Assembly: GCA_016712745.1 (NCBI GenBank)
Contig: JADJQN010000001.1
Location: forward strand, 1 to 64,000
Direction: 5' to 3'
Length of the DNA stretch: 64,000 nt
DNA from: Sandaracinaceae bacterium
GTDB taxonomy: Bacteria; Myxococcota_A; Polyangia; Polyangiales; JADJQN01
Under the pieces are notes generated by a model. The model saw nothing but the letters and a program-made list of their open reading frames with translations, made no database searches and was not told where the DNA came from. Positions 26,519 to 35,117 of the stretch are shown here, one piece after another; the stretch's first letter is position 1; each line of letters opens with the position of its first letter. The position numbers and the translations under genes were made by a program.

Positions 26519-29500
26519 ATGTACGCGCCTCTGTGGTGTAAAACGAATTATTCTTTTCTGGAGGGCGCAAGTCATCCGGAGGAGCTGGTCGAGGAGGCGC
26601 ATCGCCTTGGCTTGCGTAGCCTTGCCATCACTGATCGCGATGGCCTCTACGGCATCGTGCGCGCGCACGTAAAAGCCAAAGAGCTAGGCATCCATTTGAT
26701 CATCGGCGCCGAGGTCTCGGTGGGCGAGCCCATCAATCCCAAGACGCAGAAAGAAACACCCTGCACCAAGGTCATTCTCTTAGCGCAGAATCGCGCTGGC
26801 TATTCCGAGCTGTGCAAGTTGCTTACGGTGGGACGGCGCCGCTCGCACAAAGGCGTGAGTCGTGTTTTGTGGCCGGAGGTATGCGCGCATTCGGAAGGCG
26901 TGATTGCCTTGTGGGTAGGCGAGGGTGACGCCAAGCGCAGCGCTGGTTTGCCGGAAATGAAGGCGGTTTTCGGGGATCGCTTGTATGCGATGTTGCCGCG
27001 TCATCTGCTCGCGGAAGAGCAGGATCGCGAAGCGCATGTGCGCGCGCATGCGGCCATGCACCGAGTGCCGCTCGTAGCGTGCAATGAAGTTCTTTATCAC
27101 ACGCGAGCGCGGAGGCCATTGCAGGATGTGCTCACCTGCATTCGTCATGGCACCACGCTTTCAACGGCCGGACGCGTGCTGCGTGGCAACTCCGAATACG
27201 ACTTGAAGAATCCCCATCTGGTCAACGCGCTCTTTCGCGATGACGAAGCGGCGCTGGCGCGCACCCTCGAGATTGCCGAGCGCTGCACCTTCTCGATGGA
27301 CGAGATTCGTTATCGCTATCCGTCAGAGCGTTTGCCCGATGGCAAGACCACCACCGAGTGGCTACGTGACCTAACGATGGATGGCGCGCGCAAGCGCTAC
27401 GGTGGCGAAATCCCCGACGACACCTTGGCCCAGCTCAACAAAGAGCTCGACCTCATCGAGTACCTAGACTACGGCGGCTACTTCCTGACGATGTGGGACA
27501 TCGTTCAAACCTGTCACGCGAAGAACATCCTCTGCCAGGGCCGCGGCTCAGCTGCCAACTCGGCGGTGTGCTTTTGCCTGGGCATCACCGCCGTCGATCC
27601 GGTGCGTATGGGGCTTTTGTTCGAACGCTTCTTATCGAAAGAGCGTGCTGAACCGCCGGACATTGATCTGGATATCGAGCACGACCGCCGCGAAGAAGTG
27701 ATTCAGCATATGTACACAAAGTACGGGCGCAATCACGCGGCGATGGTGGCCAACGTCATTCGCTATCGCTCGCGGTCGGCCATTCGCGATGTGGGCAAAG
27801 CGCTTGGCCTACGCGAAACCGATTTGGATCGTGTGACCAAGTTGCTCTCGCACTACCACGACGACGATGTAGCGGGCGTTCTCGAGCAAAGCGGTATGGA
27901 TGTGAAGGCGAGTGTTTATTCGCAGCTCTCTGATCTCTCGACCGAGATTCTGGATTTCCCGCGCCACCTCTCGATTCACCCAGGCGGCTTTCTCTTGGGG
28001 CACGAACCGGTCTCCACACTGGTGCCCATTGAAAACGCCACGATGGAGAACCGCACGGTCATCCAATGGGACAAAGACGACGTGGAAGCGCTGGGCTTGT
28101 TCAAGGTGGATTTGCTGGGGCTCGGTGCTCTCTCGCATCTACATCGCTGCTTTGATCTCTTGTCCAAGCATCGTGGCGTAGAGCTTTCATCGGCCACCGT
28201 GCCTGATGGCGACACCAAGACCTACGACATGATCTGCCGCGGCGACACGGTCGGCGTCTTCCAAATCGAGAGCCGCGCGCAAATGGCCATGCTGCCGCGT
28301 CTTTTGCCCCGCACCTATTACGACATCGTGATTCAAGTGAGCATCGTGCGGCCGGGGCCCATTACGGGCGGCATGGTGCATCCCTATTTGCGACGGCGCT
28401 CGGGCGAAGAAGAAGTCGATTACCCGCATGAGTGTTTGATTCCCGTTCTGAAAAAGACACTGGGCATTCCCCTCTTTCAAGAGCAGGTAATGAAGCTCGC
28501 GGTCGTCGCTGCTGACTACACTCCCGGTGAAGCCGATCAGCTGCGTCGCGATATGGCGGCGTGGCGACGGTCGGGGCGCATGGAAGGACATCGCGAGCGC
28601 TTGATTGCGCGCATGAAGGCCAAAGGCATCGCCGAGGAATTTGCCGAGCGCGTGTTCAAGCAGATTTGCGGTTTTGGTGAGTACGGCTTTCCGGAGAGTC
28701 ACGCCGCGAGCTTTGCGTTGATCAGCTATGTGGGCTCGTACTTGAAGTGCCATTACCCAGAGGTGTTCACGTGCGGGCTTTTGAACTCATTGCCCATGGG
28801 CTTCTATGCGGCGTCTACGTTAGTGGAAGACGCCAAGCGCCATCGCGTAGAAGTACGGCCCATCGACATTGCGATGAGCGAATGGGATTGCACGCTCGAG
28901 GGTCGCGCGATTCGAATGGGCGCGCGTTATGTGAAGGGCCTGCAAGATATTGAGTGGAAGCGCGTTGCCGATGCACGAAGCGCTTCTCGCTTTGTGTCCG
29001 TGGAAGACATCACCATTCGCGCCGGCATCAATGAACGCTCGCTCGTGGCGCTAGCCGAGTCGGGAGCGTTTGCCCCATTGCAGCCATCACGTCGCAATGC
29101 ACTTTGGGAATCAAAGGGGCTCGCTGCTTCGCCCGCAGTGCCCATGCCTGTCGAGACCGAGTCCGTGCCCGCTTTCCAATTGATGAGCGACGCCGAATCC
29201 ATTCATTGGGATTACCAGCGCACGGGCCACAGCACGCACGGTCATCCGCTTGGCCCGTTACGTGCGCAGCTACGTCGGCAGAATCTACCCGACGCCAAAA
29301 CGCTCTACGGTCTTCGCGATGGTCAGTACGTGCACTACGCAGGCCTCGTCATCTGCCGCCAGCGCCCCGGCACAGCCTCCGGCGTCACCTTCATGACCCT
29401 CGAAGACGAAACCGGCTTCGTAAATGTCGTTCTGTGGAAGGACACCTTCGAAAAGAATTCCATCATCGCCAAGACTCAATCGTTCTTAGGCGTGAGCGGC

Positions 29501-29602
29501 AAACTCCAAGTCCAAGACGGCGTCATCCATCTCGTCGCCGACAAACTCTGGCGCCCCGACACCCAACTAACGCCAACAATACAGAGCCGCGACTTTCACT
29601 GA
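26519..29602 (+). CDS. dnaE2: error-prone DNA polymerase DnaE2 (ImuC)
   Basis: The protein has 1027 residues, the usual DnaE2 size. The PHP domain at the N-terminus reads LWCKTNYSFLEGASHPEELV ... AITDRDGLYGIVRAH. The polymerase core contains CQGRGSAANSAVCFCLGIT, PPDIDLDIEHDRREEVIQHMY with the catalytic Asp residues, and ESHAASFALISYVGSYLKCHY. The C-terminal OB fold ends at LVADKLWRP. It performs translesion synthesis with ImuA and ImuB after DNA damage. The start at 26519 was chosen over an ATG at 26489 that lies inside imuB, because MYAPLWCKTNYSF is the family N-terminus. The stops and starts of the operon are tightly packed. Confidence 0.93.
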   Translation: MYAPLWCKTNYSFLEGASHPEELVEEAHRLGLRSLAITDRDGLYGIVRAHVKAKELGIHLIIGAEVSVGEPINPKTQKETPCTKVILLAQNRAGYSELCKLLTVGRRRSHKGVSRVLWPEVCAHSEGVIALWVGEGDAKRSAGLPEMKAVFGDRLYAMLPRHLLAEEQDREAHVRAHAAMHRVPLVACNEVLYHTRARRPLQDVLTCIRHGTTLSTAGRVLRGNSEYDLKNPHLVNALFRDDEAALARTLEIAERCTFSMDEIRYRYPSERLPDGKTTTEWLRDLTMDGARKRYGGEIPDDTLAQLNKELDLIEYLDYGGYFLTMWDIVQTCHAKNILCQGRGSAANSAVCFCLGITAVDPVRMGLLFERFLSKERAEPPDIDLDIEHDRREEVIQHMYTKYGRNHAAMVANVIRYRSRSAIRDVGKALGLRETDLDRVTKLLSHYHDDDVAGVLEQSGMDVKASVYSQLSDLSTEILDFPRHLSIHPGGFLLGHEPVSTLVPIENATMENRTVIQWDKDDVEALGLFKVDLLGLGALSHLHRCFDLLSKHRGVELSSATVPDGDTKTYDMICRGDTVGVFQIESRAQMAMLPRLLPRTYYDIVIQVSIVRPGPITGGMVHPYLRRRSGEEEVDYPHECLIPVLKKTLGIPLFQEQVMKLAVVAADYTPGEADQLRRDMAAWRRSGRMEGHRERLIARMKAKGIAEEFAERVFKQICGFGEYGFPESHAASFALISYVGSYLKCHYPEVFTCGLLNSLPMGFYAASTLVEDAKRHRVEVRPIDIAMSEWDCTLEGRAIRMGARYVKGLQDIEWKRVADARSASRFVSVEDITIRAGINERSLVALAESGAFAPLQPSRRNALWESKGLAASPAVPMPVETESVPAFQLMSDAESIHWDYQRTGHSTHGHPLGPLRAQLRRQNLPDAKTLYGLRDGQYVHYAGLVICRQRPGTASGVTFMTLEDETGFVNVVLWKDTFEKNSIIAKTQSFLGVSGKLQVQDGVIHLVADKLWRPDTQLTPTIQSRDFH

Positions 29603-29618
29603 AAGCCTACTCGTGGGC

Positions 29619-30020
29619 CTACTCGTCGCCAGCGCTCACGCGCAGGACGCCAGCGCCTTCGCCGTCGACGGCCATCTCGTAGGTTGCGTAGACGTGATCG
29701 CAGTCGTGATCCGCGTACGCAGTGATGACAGTCTGGCCGGCATGCGTGTCGTTCGATACGGCGAGTGAGAAGGGCGTTACGTAGGTCGGGTGATAGCCAA
29801 GCTCCGAGAAGCCAGGGGCGTTCTGTGGCCAAGCGACTGGCCCGCAAGGCACCGTGTTCGGAGTGCGCGGAATGTTTGCGGCGAAGGGGCGCTGTTGTAG
29901 TAGCTCGCGAACGGATCGCAATTCTAGCTGCGCTAGATGTGCGCGGGGCGAATCGTTGGGATCGCTGCCGCAGCTCGCCACACTCAAAACGCACAGCGCT
30001 GCGACCAAAATCCTATGCAT
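29619..30020 (-). CDS. lipoprotein, 133 aa
   Basis: The signal MHRILVAALCVLSVASCGSD has a lipobox (VASC) with Cys17. The mature part includes SVRELLQQRPFAANIPRTP, then PQNAPGFSELGYHPTYVTPFSLAVSNDT and AGQTVITAYADHDCDHVYATYEMAV. The GYHP...Y..F ... TAYADHDxD pattern resembles the C-terminal fold of pilin-like proteins common in myxobacteria, but here on a lipoprotein. It converges with dnaE2. Confidence 0.65.
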   Translation of the reverse strand: MHRILVAALCVLSVASCGSDPNDSPRAHLAQLELRSVRELLQQRPFAANIPRTPNTVPCGPVAWPQNAPGFSELGYHPTYVTPFSLAVSNDTHAGQTVITAYADHDCDHVYATYEMAVDGEGAGVLRVSAGDE

Positions 30021-30245
30021 CCTCGCCATGTGTAAAGGGTATGCTCAATCGATGTTCGAATGGATAATCGCATCGAGATCATCGAAGACTGAGGCCGCGA
30101 TCGCTGGCTAGATCAGCCGCCCGTCTGCCGAAAGTGGCCGCTTAGCTAGCCGCCTCCCTCGCTGGAAACTCGCGGTAACTTCAGCGTTTTCCAGAGGGCG
30201 CACGGTGGCACATCACATGCACATGGGGTCGCAGGGAGACCCTCC

Positions 30246-31589
30246 ATGGCACGTCGACTTTCAGGCTTCGCAGTTCTGTCGTTCCTCATGTTCGGTTGCA
30301 GCGCGCAAGTTGCGCCGGCGGCAACACCGGATGTTGCGAACGCGTTTACGGACGGCGAGCAAGTTGCCGAAGACGGCAAGAACGACACGGGCTACGTCAC
30401 GTCGCTCGACGCGGCTGAAGTGGAGTTCGACATCGAGGGCGATATCGACGGAGAGCACTGGGACCGCGAAGCCCCGCTGCAGGTTGGCCAGTTTGCTCTC
30501 ACCTATCTTCGTCAGAACAACGACGTCTACATTCAGAGTCTCGCTGAAGACTACGCGAACGGTGGCGACTCGGTTGAGTGGCTCGATGGTGATAACTGGA
30601 TCCCGAATTCTCACGCCAATGTGAATCGCCACAAGCCGACGCATTTTCGTATGCGCGCGGTAAGCGGCATCATTGTTCATCCAGGATCGCGTCGCACTCT
30701 CGCGAATCGCACCTACGCTCCGATCGTACCGGTCAGCCCGGGAACCATCTACGCCGATGCGGCGGACAAATGCGGCGAAGAGACCGGCGGAATCGAAGTG
30801 GAGCAAAGCGTGTATTGGTACCTTTGGGCGCCAGAAAAGCGTGGCTGCAACGCTGTCACGCAGGAACTCTCGGTAAAAGTAAGCCGCGTCCTGCCGGCGA
30901 GCCCCGCCGTCTATCCTGAATACGACCGTCTTTTGGAAGATGGCGAGATCACGGCCGCCGTATTCTTCGGACAGGTCGACCATGGAACGCTCTCCAACGA
31001 CGACTGGGGCTTTGGCCTCATTGAACAGTTCGAGACGTCGCTTACCACGGCGGGCTTCGAGAAGGCCGACGGCACGAACGTCCTTCGCTATGAGCGCACG
31101 AAAAACGACGTGCACTCGGTCATCGACATCTACAGCCCGCGCGATTTCTCCGGCCTCGACGACTACGCACATGTCGACGCATTCGATGATGCGGTGAACA
31201 ACCACGAGATCATCGTGTGGAACGGCCACTCGATGCTTGGCGCCAGTGACTTCTGGGCGCGCGACAGCATCTACAACGCTGACACCGCGCACAACTATCA
31301 GATCTTTTTGTACAACGGCTGCCTTGGCTACGAGTACTACGTAAATCCAATCCTCACCGGCAAGGGTGGATGGGAGAACGTCGACATCGTCAGCAACGCT
31401 CTCGAGACTCCCTTCATGATCGTCGTCGAGGAGACGGCCACGGTCTTGGGCGCCATCATGGGCAGCGCAGAGCGCGGCGGCACGACGTCCTGGAAGCGCA
31501 TCCTCGGCAGCATGAATCGCATTGGCGGCAGCGACGCGATCTACGGTGCGTCGGGCGTTCGCGACAATGCATTTCACCCCCGTCGCTAG
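30246..31589 (+). CDS. lipoprotein resembling a clan CD-type peptidase
   Basis: The protein has 447 residues. The signal MARRLSGFAVLSFLMFGCS carries a lipobox (MFGC). A beta-rich N-terminal region (residues 40-220) is followed by a segment AAVFFGQVDHGTLSNDDW. The C-terminal part has EIIVWNGHSMLG and, about 45 residues on, QIFLYNGCLGYEYY. A hydrophobic strand ending in H-S/G and a second ending in C are the pattern of clan CD cysteine peptidases (gingipain, caspase, separase). If real, His is in NGH and Cys in NGC. This is inference from motif layout. Confidence 0.7.
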   Translation: MARRLSGFAVLSFLMFGCSAQVAPAATPDVANAFTDGEQVAEDGKNDTGYVTSLDAAEVEFDIEGDIDGEHWDREAPLQVGQFALTYLRQNNDVYIQSLAEDYANGGDSVEWLDGDNWIPNSHANVNRHKPTHFRMRAVSGIIVHPGSRRTLANRTYAPIVPVSPGTIYADAADKCGEETGGIEVEQSVYWYLWAPEKRGCNAVTQELSVKVSRVLPASPAVYPEYDRLLEDGEITAAVFFGQVDHGTLSNDDWGFGLIEQFETSLTTAGFEKADGTNVLRYERTKNDVHSVIDIYSPRDFSGLDDYAHVDAFDDAVNNHEIIVWNGHSMLGASDFWARDSIYNADTAHNYQIFLYNGCLGYEYYVNPILTGKGGWENVDIVSNALETPFMIVVEETATVLGAIMGSAERGGTTSWKRILGSMNRIGGSDAIYGASGVRDNAFHPRR

Positions 31590-31655
31590 GCGGAAAATCT
31601 AGGGCGATCTCGAAGCTCTTGACCCGAGGCGCAGAGTAGAGTCGAGTTCGCCCTC

Positions 31656-32297
31656 ATGGGTATTCAGAACATCGTTCGGTGGTTCCTCCCCAAGGAAGAT
31701 CACTTCTACGATTTCCTCGAAAAGCAGGCGGCGACGGCGCACGAAGGTGCCAAAGCTCTCGCGGGTTTCTCGGCACCTGATGCCAATGTGGAATCTGTGC
31801 GAAAGGCCGTTCAGGCTTTCGAGCACGCCGGCGACAAACTCGTGCATGAAGTCGAAGAGGCGCTTGCGCTCACCTTCGTGACGCCAATCGACCGTGAGGA
31901 CATTCAGAAGTTGTCGGCGGAGCTCGACGACATCCTGGATTTGATGAACGGCGCAGCCCGCGCCGCTGTCCTGTTCGGCGTAGTGCGGCCGAGCACGGCT
32001 ATGACGAAGCTGATTGCGGTGCTCGTGAGGAGCACAGAGGTCTTGGCGGCGGCTCTCCCACTCTTGCGCGTACACGAGTACACAAAACTCATCGAATCAA
32101 CGCGCGTTATTCGCGGGTTCGAAAAAGAGGGCGACATCATTTTCCGCGATGCAATCAGTGCTCTGTTCGCTGACCCATCGGTAGACGCGAAAGTCCTGCT
32201 GCGTGAAAAAGCGGTGCTCGAAGATCTCGAAAACGCTCTCGATCACTGTGACCAACTCGCTGCGACTTTGACCAACCTCGCCATCAAGCATGGTTAG
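31656..32297 (+). CDS. DUF47 / PhoU-like phosphate transport regulator
   Basis: The protein has 213 residues and is all-helical. The opening FLPKEDHFYDFLEKQAATAHEGAKALAGF and the later AFEHAGDKLVHEVEEAL, FVTPIDREDIQKLSAELDDILDLM and ALDHCDQLAATLTNLAI are typical of DUF47, a PhoU-related family. E(x)3D-type metal-binding helices are present. Its gene overlaps the Pit transporter gene by 8 bases, the usual arrangement in which DUF47 regulates a PitA-type permease. It is complete. Confidence 0.9.
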   Translation: MGIQNIVRWFLPKEDHFYDFLEKQAATAHEGAKALAGFSAPDANVESVRKAVQAFEHAGDKLVHEVEEALALTFVTPIDREDIQKLSAELDDILDLMNGAARAAVLFGVVRPSTAMTKLIAVLVRSTEVLAAALPLLRVHEYTKLIESTRVIRGFEKEGDIIFRDAISALFADPSVDAKVLLREKAVLEDLENALDHCDQLAATLTNLAIKHG

Positions 32298-33315
32298 CCT
32301 TCTCATCGCCGTCATCATCACGGCCATTGTGTTCGATTACATCAATGGCTTTCACGACGCTGCGAACGCAATCGCGACGGTCGTCTCGACAGGCGTTTTG
32401 CCGGTGCGCACCGCGGTGATCATCGCTGGTCTCTTCAACCTCATCGGAGCTCTCGCAGGCACCGCCGTGGCGAAGACCATCGCTTCGGGCTTCGCCGACG
32501 CCGACGTGGTCAATCAGAAGGTCGTTCTCGCCGCGCTGATCGGCGCCATTGTTTGGAACATCATCACGTGGTTGAGGGGTATCCCTTCAAGCTCATCGCA
32601 CGCGCTTATCGGCGGGCTCGCCGGTGCGGTGGTGGCACATGCAGGTCTTGCCGCATTCCGCTGGGACGCTTTGGTGGGCAAGGTGCTCGTGCCTCTCGTT
32701 CTATCGCCGACGCTGGGTTTCTTTGTTGCGCTCTTCACTATGGCGGGCCTTCTTTGGATTGTGCGCGGCTTCCGCCCCTCGTCCGTGCATCGGGGCTCGC
32801 GCCGCATGCAGCTCGTCTCAGCGTGTGTGATGGCCTTTTCGCACGGCTCCAACGATGCGCAGAAATCCATGGGCATCATCACGCTGGCGCTCGCCTCGTT
32901 CGCGGCGTCCGGTGACACCTCGCAATTCCCCGCTGGCATGTTTCCGGCGCATCCTGATCACGTCCCGTACTGGGTGGTCGTGACCTGCGCTCTCGCCATC
33001 GGGCTTGGCACGATGGCCGGCGGCAAGCGCATCATCAAAACGATGGGCTCAAAGATTATTCGCATCTCACCCTTACAGGGATTTGCTGCAGAGACCGCGG
33101 GAGCGGTGACGATTCTTACGGCGAGCCACTTGGGTGTGCCGGTTTCAACTACTCACTGCATCAACGCGTGCATCATGGGAGTTGGCGCGAGCAAGCGCGT
33201 TTCAGCGGTGCGCTGGGGCGTAGCAGGAAACATTTTGGTCGCGTGGATTCTCACGATTCCGCTGAGCGCTGCGATGTCGTTTGGCACGATGCTTCTGCTG
33301 GAATTTCTTTTCTAG
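32290..33315 (+). CDS. inorganic phosphate transporter, Pit family
   Basis: The protein has 341 residues and about 9-10 membrane helices. The family signatures are clear: the GFHDAANAIATVVSTGVL loop, the GIPSSSSHALIGGLAGA re-entrant segment, the FSHGSNDAQKSMGIITL loop and GVPVSTTHCINACIMGVG. It imports phosphate in symport with protons or sodium. It overlaps the upstream DUF47 gene and is translationally coupled to it. It is complete. Confidence 0.93.
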   Translation: MVSLLIAVIITAIVFDYINGFHDAANAIATVVSTGVLPVRTAVIIAGLFNLIGALAGTAVAKTIASGFADADVVNQKVVLAALIGAIVWNIITWLRGIPSSSSHALIGGLAGAVVAHAGLAAFRWDALVGKVLVPLVLSPTLGFFVALFTMAGLLWIVRGFRPSSVHRGSRRMQLVSACVMAFSHGSNDAQKSMGIITLALASFAASGDTSQFPAGMFPAHPDHVPYWVVVTCALAIGLGTMAGGKRIIKTMGSKIIRISPLQGFAAETAGAVTILTASHLGVPVSTTHCINACIMGVGASKRVSAVRWGVAGNILVAWILTIPLSAAMSFGTMLLLEFLF

Positions 33316-33355
33316 ACGCGTATTCACGGAAAAGGAAGCGCGGTAATATGCGCGC

Positions 33356-35053
33356 GTGCATAGAACGCCACCTCAAGCTGCCAGCGACGAAATCGATGTC
33401 TACGTAAGAACCTACACTTCTCTTCTGCGCAGCAGCGGTGACGTGCCGGTTCGCGCTTTTGAAGAGGCGCACTCGTATAGCAACTCCAGCCTTCACGCTG
33501 GAGCACGCGACGCTCGTCCTGACGTCGCGGCGTTCGCGTACAGCGCGGCACGTTTGCCGGAGTGCATGCCGGTTGTGACGCACATCGTGATGGGCCAATC
33601 ACACGAGCAATTCGAAGCGGTCGGCATGAACGTGTCGGAATGGGCGCGAGTAGCAACCCGCGGTCGCCGTCGTCCACTGCGTTGGGACGGCAAGGGCACG
33701 CTCGCCGCATTCGTCACGAGCACCAGCGACATCGACGACTTGGTTCCGATTCTAACGGCTTACCAAATCGAGTGGAACAAGATGCACGACATGCTCGAGC
33801 CGAGCGAGGTGTCGAAGGACGTCGCGTCCGTTGAGAAGCTCGCGTCCGTTTTTGATGTCGACGAAACCTCGGTGCTCACTCTCACGGCGGCGCTGGGCAC
33901 TTCGTGGGTAAAGGGGCTTACGGAGATTGCCAAGCGCACTTCGGATTTGTCAGTGCGGTTGCTCAACGGCAGCTTCGCTAAGTATCAGCGCGCGGCGTTG
34001 CGCTGGTGGAGTGGAATCGAGCCGGTCTATATGCGTAAGGCGCATCCGCGTAGTCCGCCGGTCTATTTTGTTTCATCGAACACGCATTCGCTCGCAAACA
34101 TCCTAGGTGGATACGCATTCGCGCATCGCAACGAGATCCTCGAGTTTGCGCAGAAGCGAAATCCAGAAGGTCTCGACGAGCCCCTGCGTCGCGCTCTGTC
34201 TGAAGGCGATGAGCATTCCGCCGCGAACCTCGCTTACTATCTCCTTCGTGCATTTTTGCATGATCCAGAGGGCAACCCGGAGCAGCGCCTAGCCAGCGTC
34301 CAGCGCTTCGACGCCGAAAGCGGCTTGCGATCGATTGAAAGCCCAGGCCGCGTGGACGTCGGTGCGCAGCTCATCGAGCTTGGCAAAGTGAATCAAGACC
34401 GACTCGATCCTCGCGTGCGCGTGGATGGCATTGAGCGGCTCGCCGAGAGCGACGCCATCATCGTGAACATCGATTACCCGCTCGGCATGGCTGCCTACCA
34501 CCACCTCTCGCGCACCGCGCAAGGAGTTGGCGAGATTCAAGGCATCTACATCATGGGCAAGGGCGCGACGTTGAATGGCCGCGTTGGCGACGTGATGATC
34601 GCCAGCACCGTTTACGACGAGCACTCGCAGAACACGTACATGTTCCGCAACAGCTTCGCTGCCAGCGATGTGCAGCCCTACCTGCGCTACGGAACGGTGC
34701 TCGATAACCAGAAGGCTCTCACCGTGCGCGGTACCTTCTTGCAGAACCGAGACTACGTCGGCGCGTTCTATCGCGATGGCTACAGCGTCCTTGAAATGGA
34801 AGCGGGGCCCTACCTCTCGGCCATTCACGAAATCGTGAACCCGGTTCGCCATCCCGAAAACGAAATCGTCCATCTCTCGAACTCGACAACGTTCGATACC
34901 GGCTTCCTGCACTACGCGTCAGACACGCCGTACTCCCGCCGTCAAAGCTTGCTCTCCAAGAGCCTCAGCTACTTCGGCGTCGAAAGCACGTACGCCTGCA
35001 GCATCGCGATCGTCCGCCGCATCTTCGAAAACGAAATCGCGCGGCTCGGATAG
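33356..35053 (+). CDS. conserved protein, DUF6909-like, phosphorylase-like fold
   Basis: The protein has 565 residues, GTG start. The N-terminus (EIDVYVRTYTSLLRSSGDVPVRAFEE) is followed by VTHIVMGQSHEQFEAVGM, WRRWWSG-type helical segments and a mid region DAIIVNIDYPLGMAAYHHL. The last third has GIYIMGKGATLNGRVGDVMI, DEHSQNTYMFRN and a closing EMEAGPYLSAI. The order of glycine-rich strand, G-D-V-M-I and M-E-x-x-P-x-x-x-A-I recalls nucleoside phosphorylases, where M-E closes the active site. DUF6909 is my best recollection of the family; the role is unknown. Confidence 0.7.
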   Translation: MHRTPPQAASDEIDVYVRTYTSLLRSSGDVPVRAFEEAHSYSNSSLHAGARDARPDVAAFAYSAARLPECMPVVTHIVMGQSHEQFEAVGMNVSEWARVATRGRRRPLRWDGKGTLAAFVTSTSDIDDLVPILTAYQIEWNKMHDMLEPSEVSKDVASVEKLASVFDVDETSVLTLTAALGTSWVKGLTEIAKRTSDLSVRLLNGSFAKYQRAALRWWSGIEPVYMRKAHPRSPPVYFVSSNTHSLANILGGYAFAHRNEILEFAQKRNPEGLDEPLRRALSEGDEHSAANLAYYLLRAFLHDPEGNPEQRLASVQRFDAESGLRSIESPGRVDVGAQLIELGKVNQDRLDPRVRVDGIERLAESDAIIVNIDYPLGMAAYHHLSRTAQGVGEIQGIYIMGKGATLNGRVGDVMIASTVYDEHSQNTYMFRNSFAASDVQPYLRYGTVLDNQKALTVRGTFLQNRDYVGAFYRDGYSVLEMEAGPYLSAIHEIVNPVRHPENEIVHLSNSTTFDTGFLHYASDTPYSRRQSLLSKSLSYFGVESTYACSIAIVRRIFENEIARLG

Positions 35054-35117
35054 AGTCGCCCCGATTGCGCTCACTGCGCCGAAAGGCATTCGACGGGGAG
35101 GCGGCGTGAGTGGCTGG

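Noticed and set aside
30261..31577. 438-residue minus-strand frame
   Set aside because: It is a full antisense shadow of the lipoprotein gene, Val/Asp/Arg-rich, without motifs.
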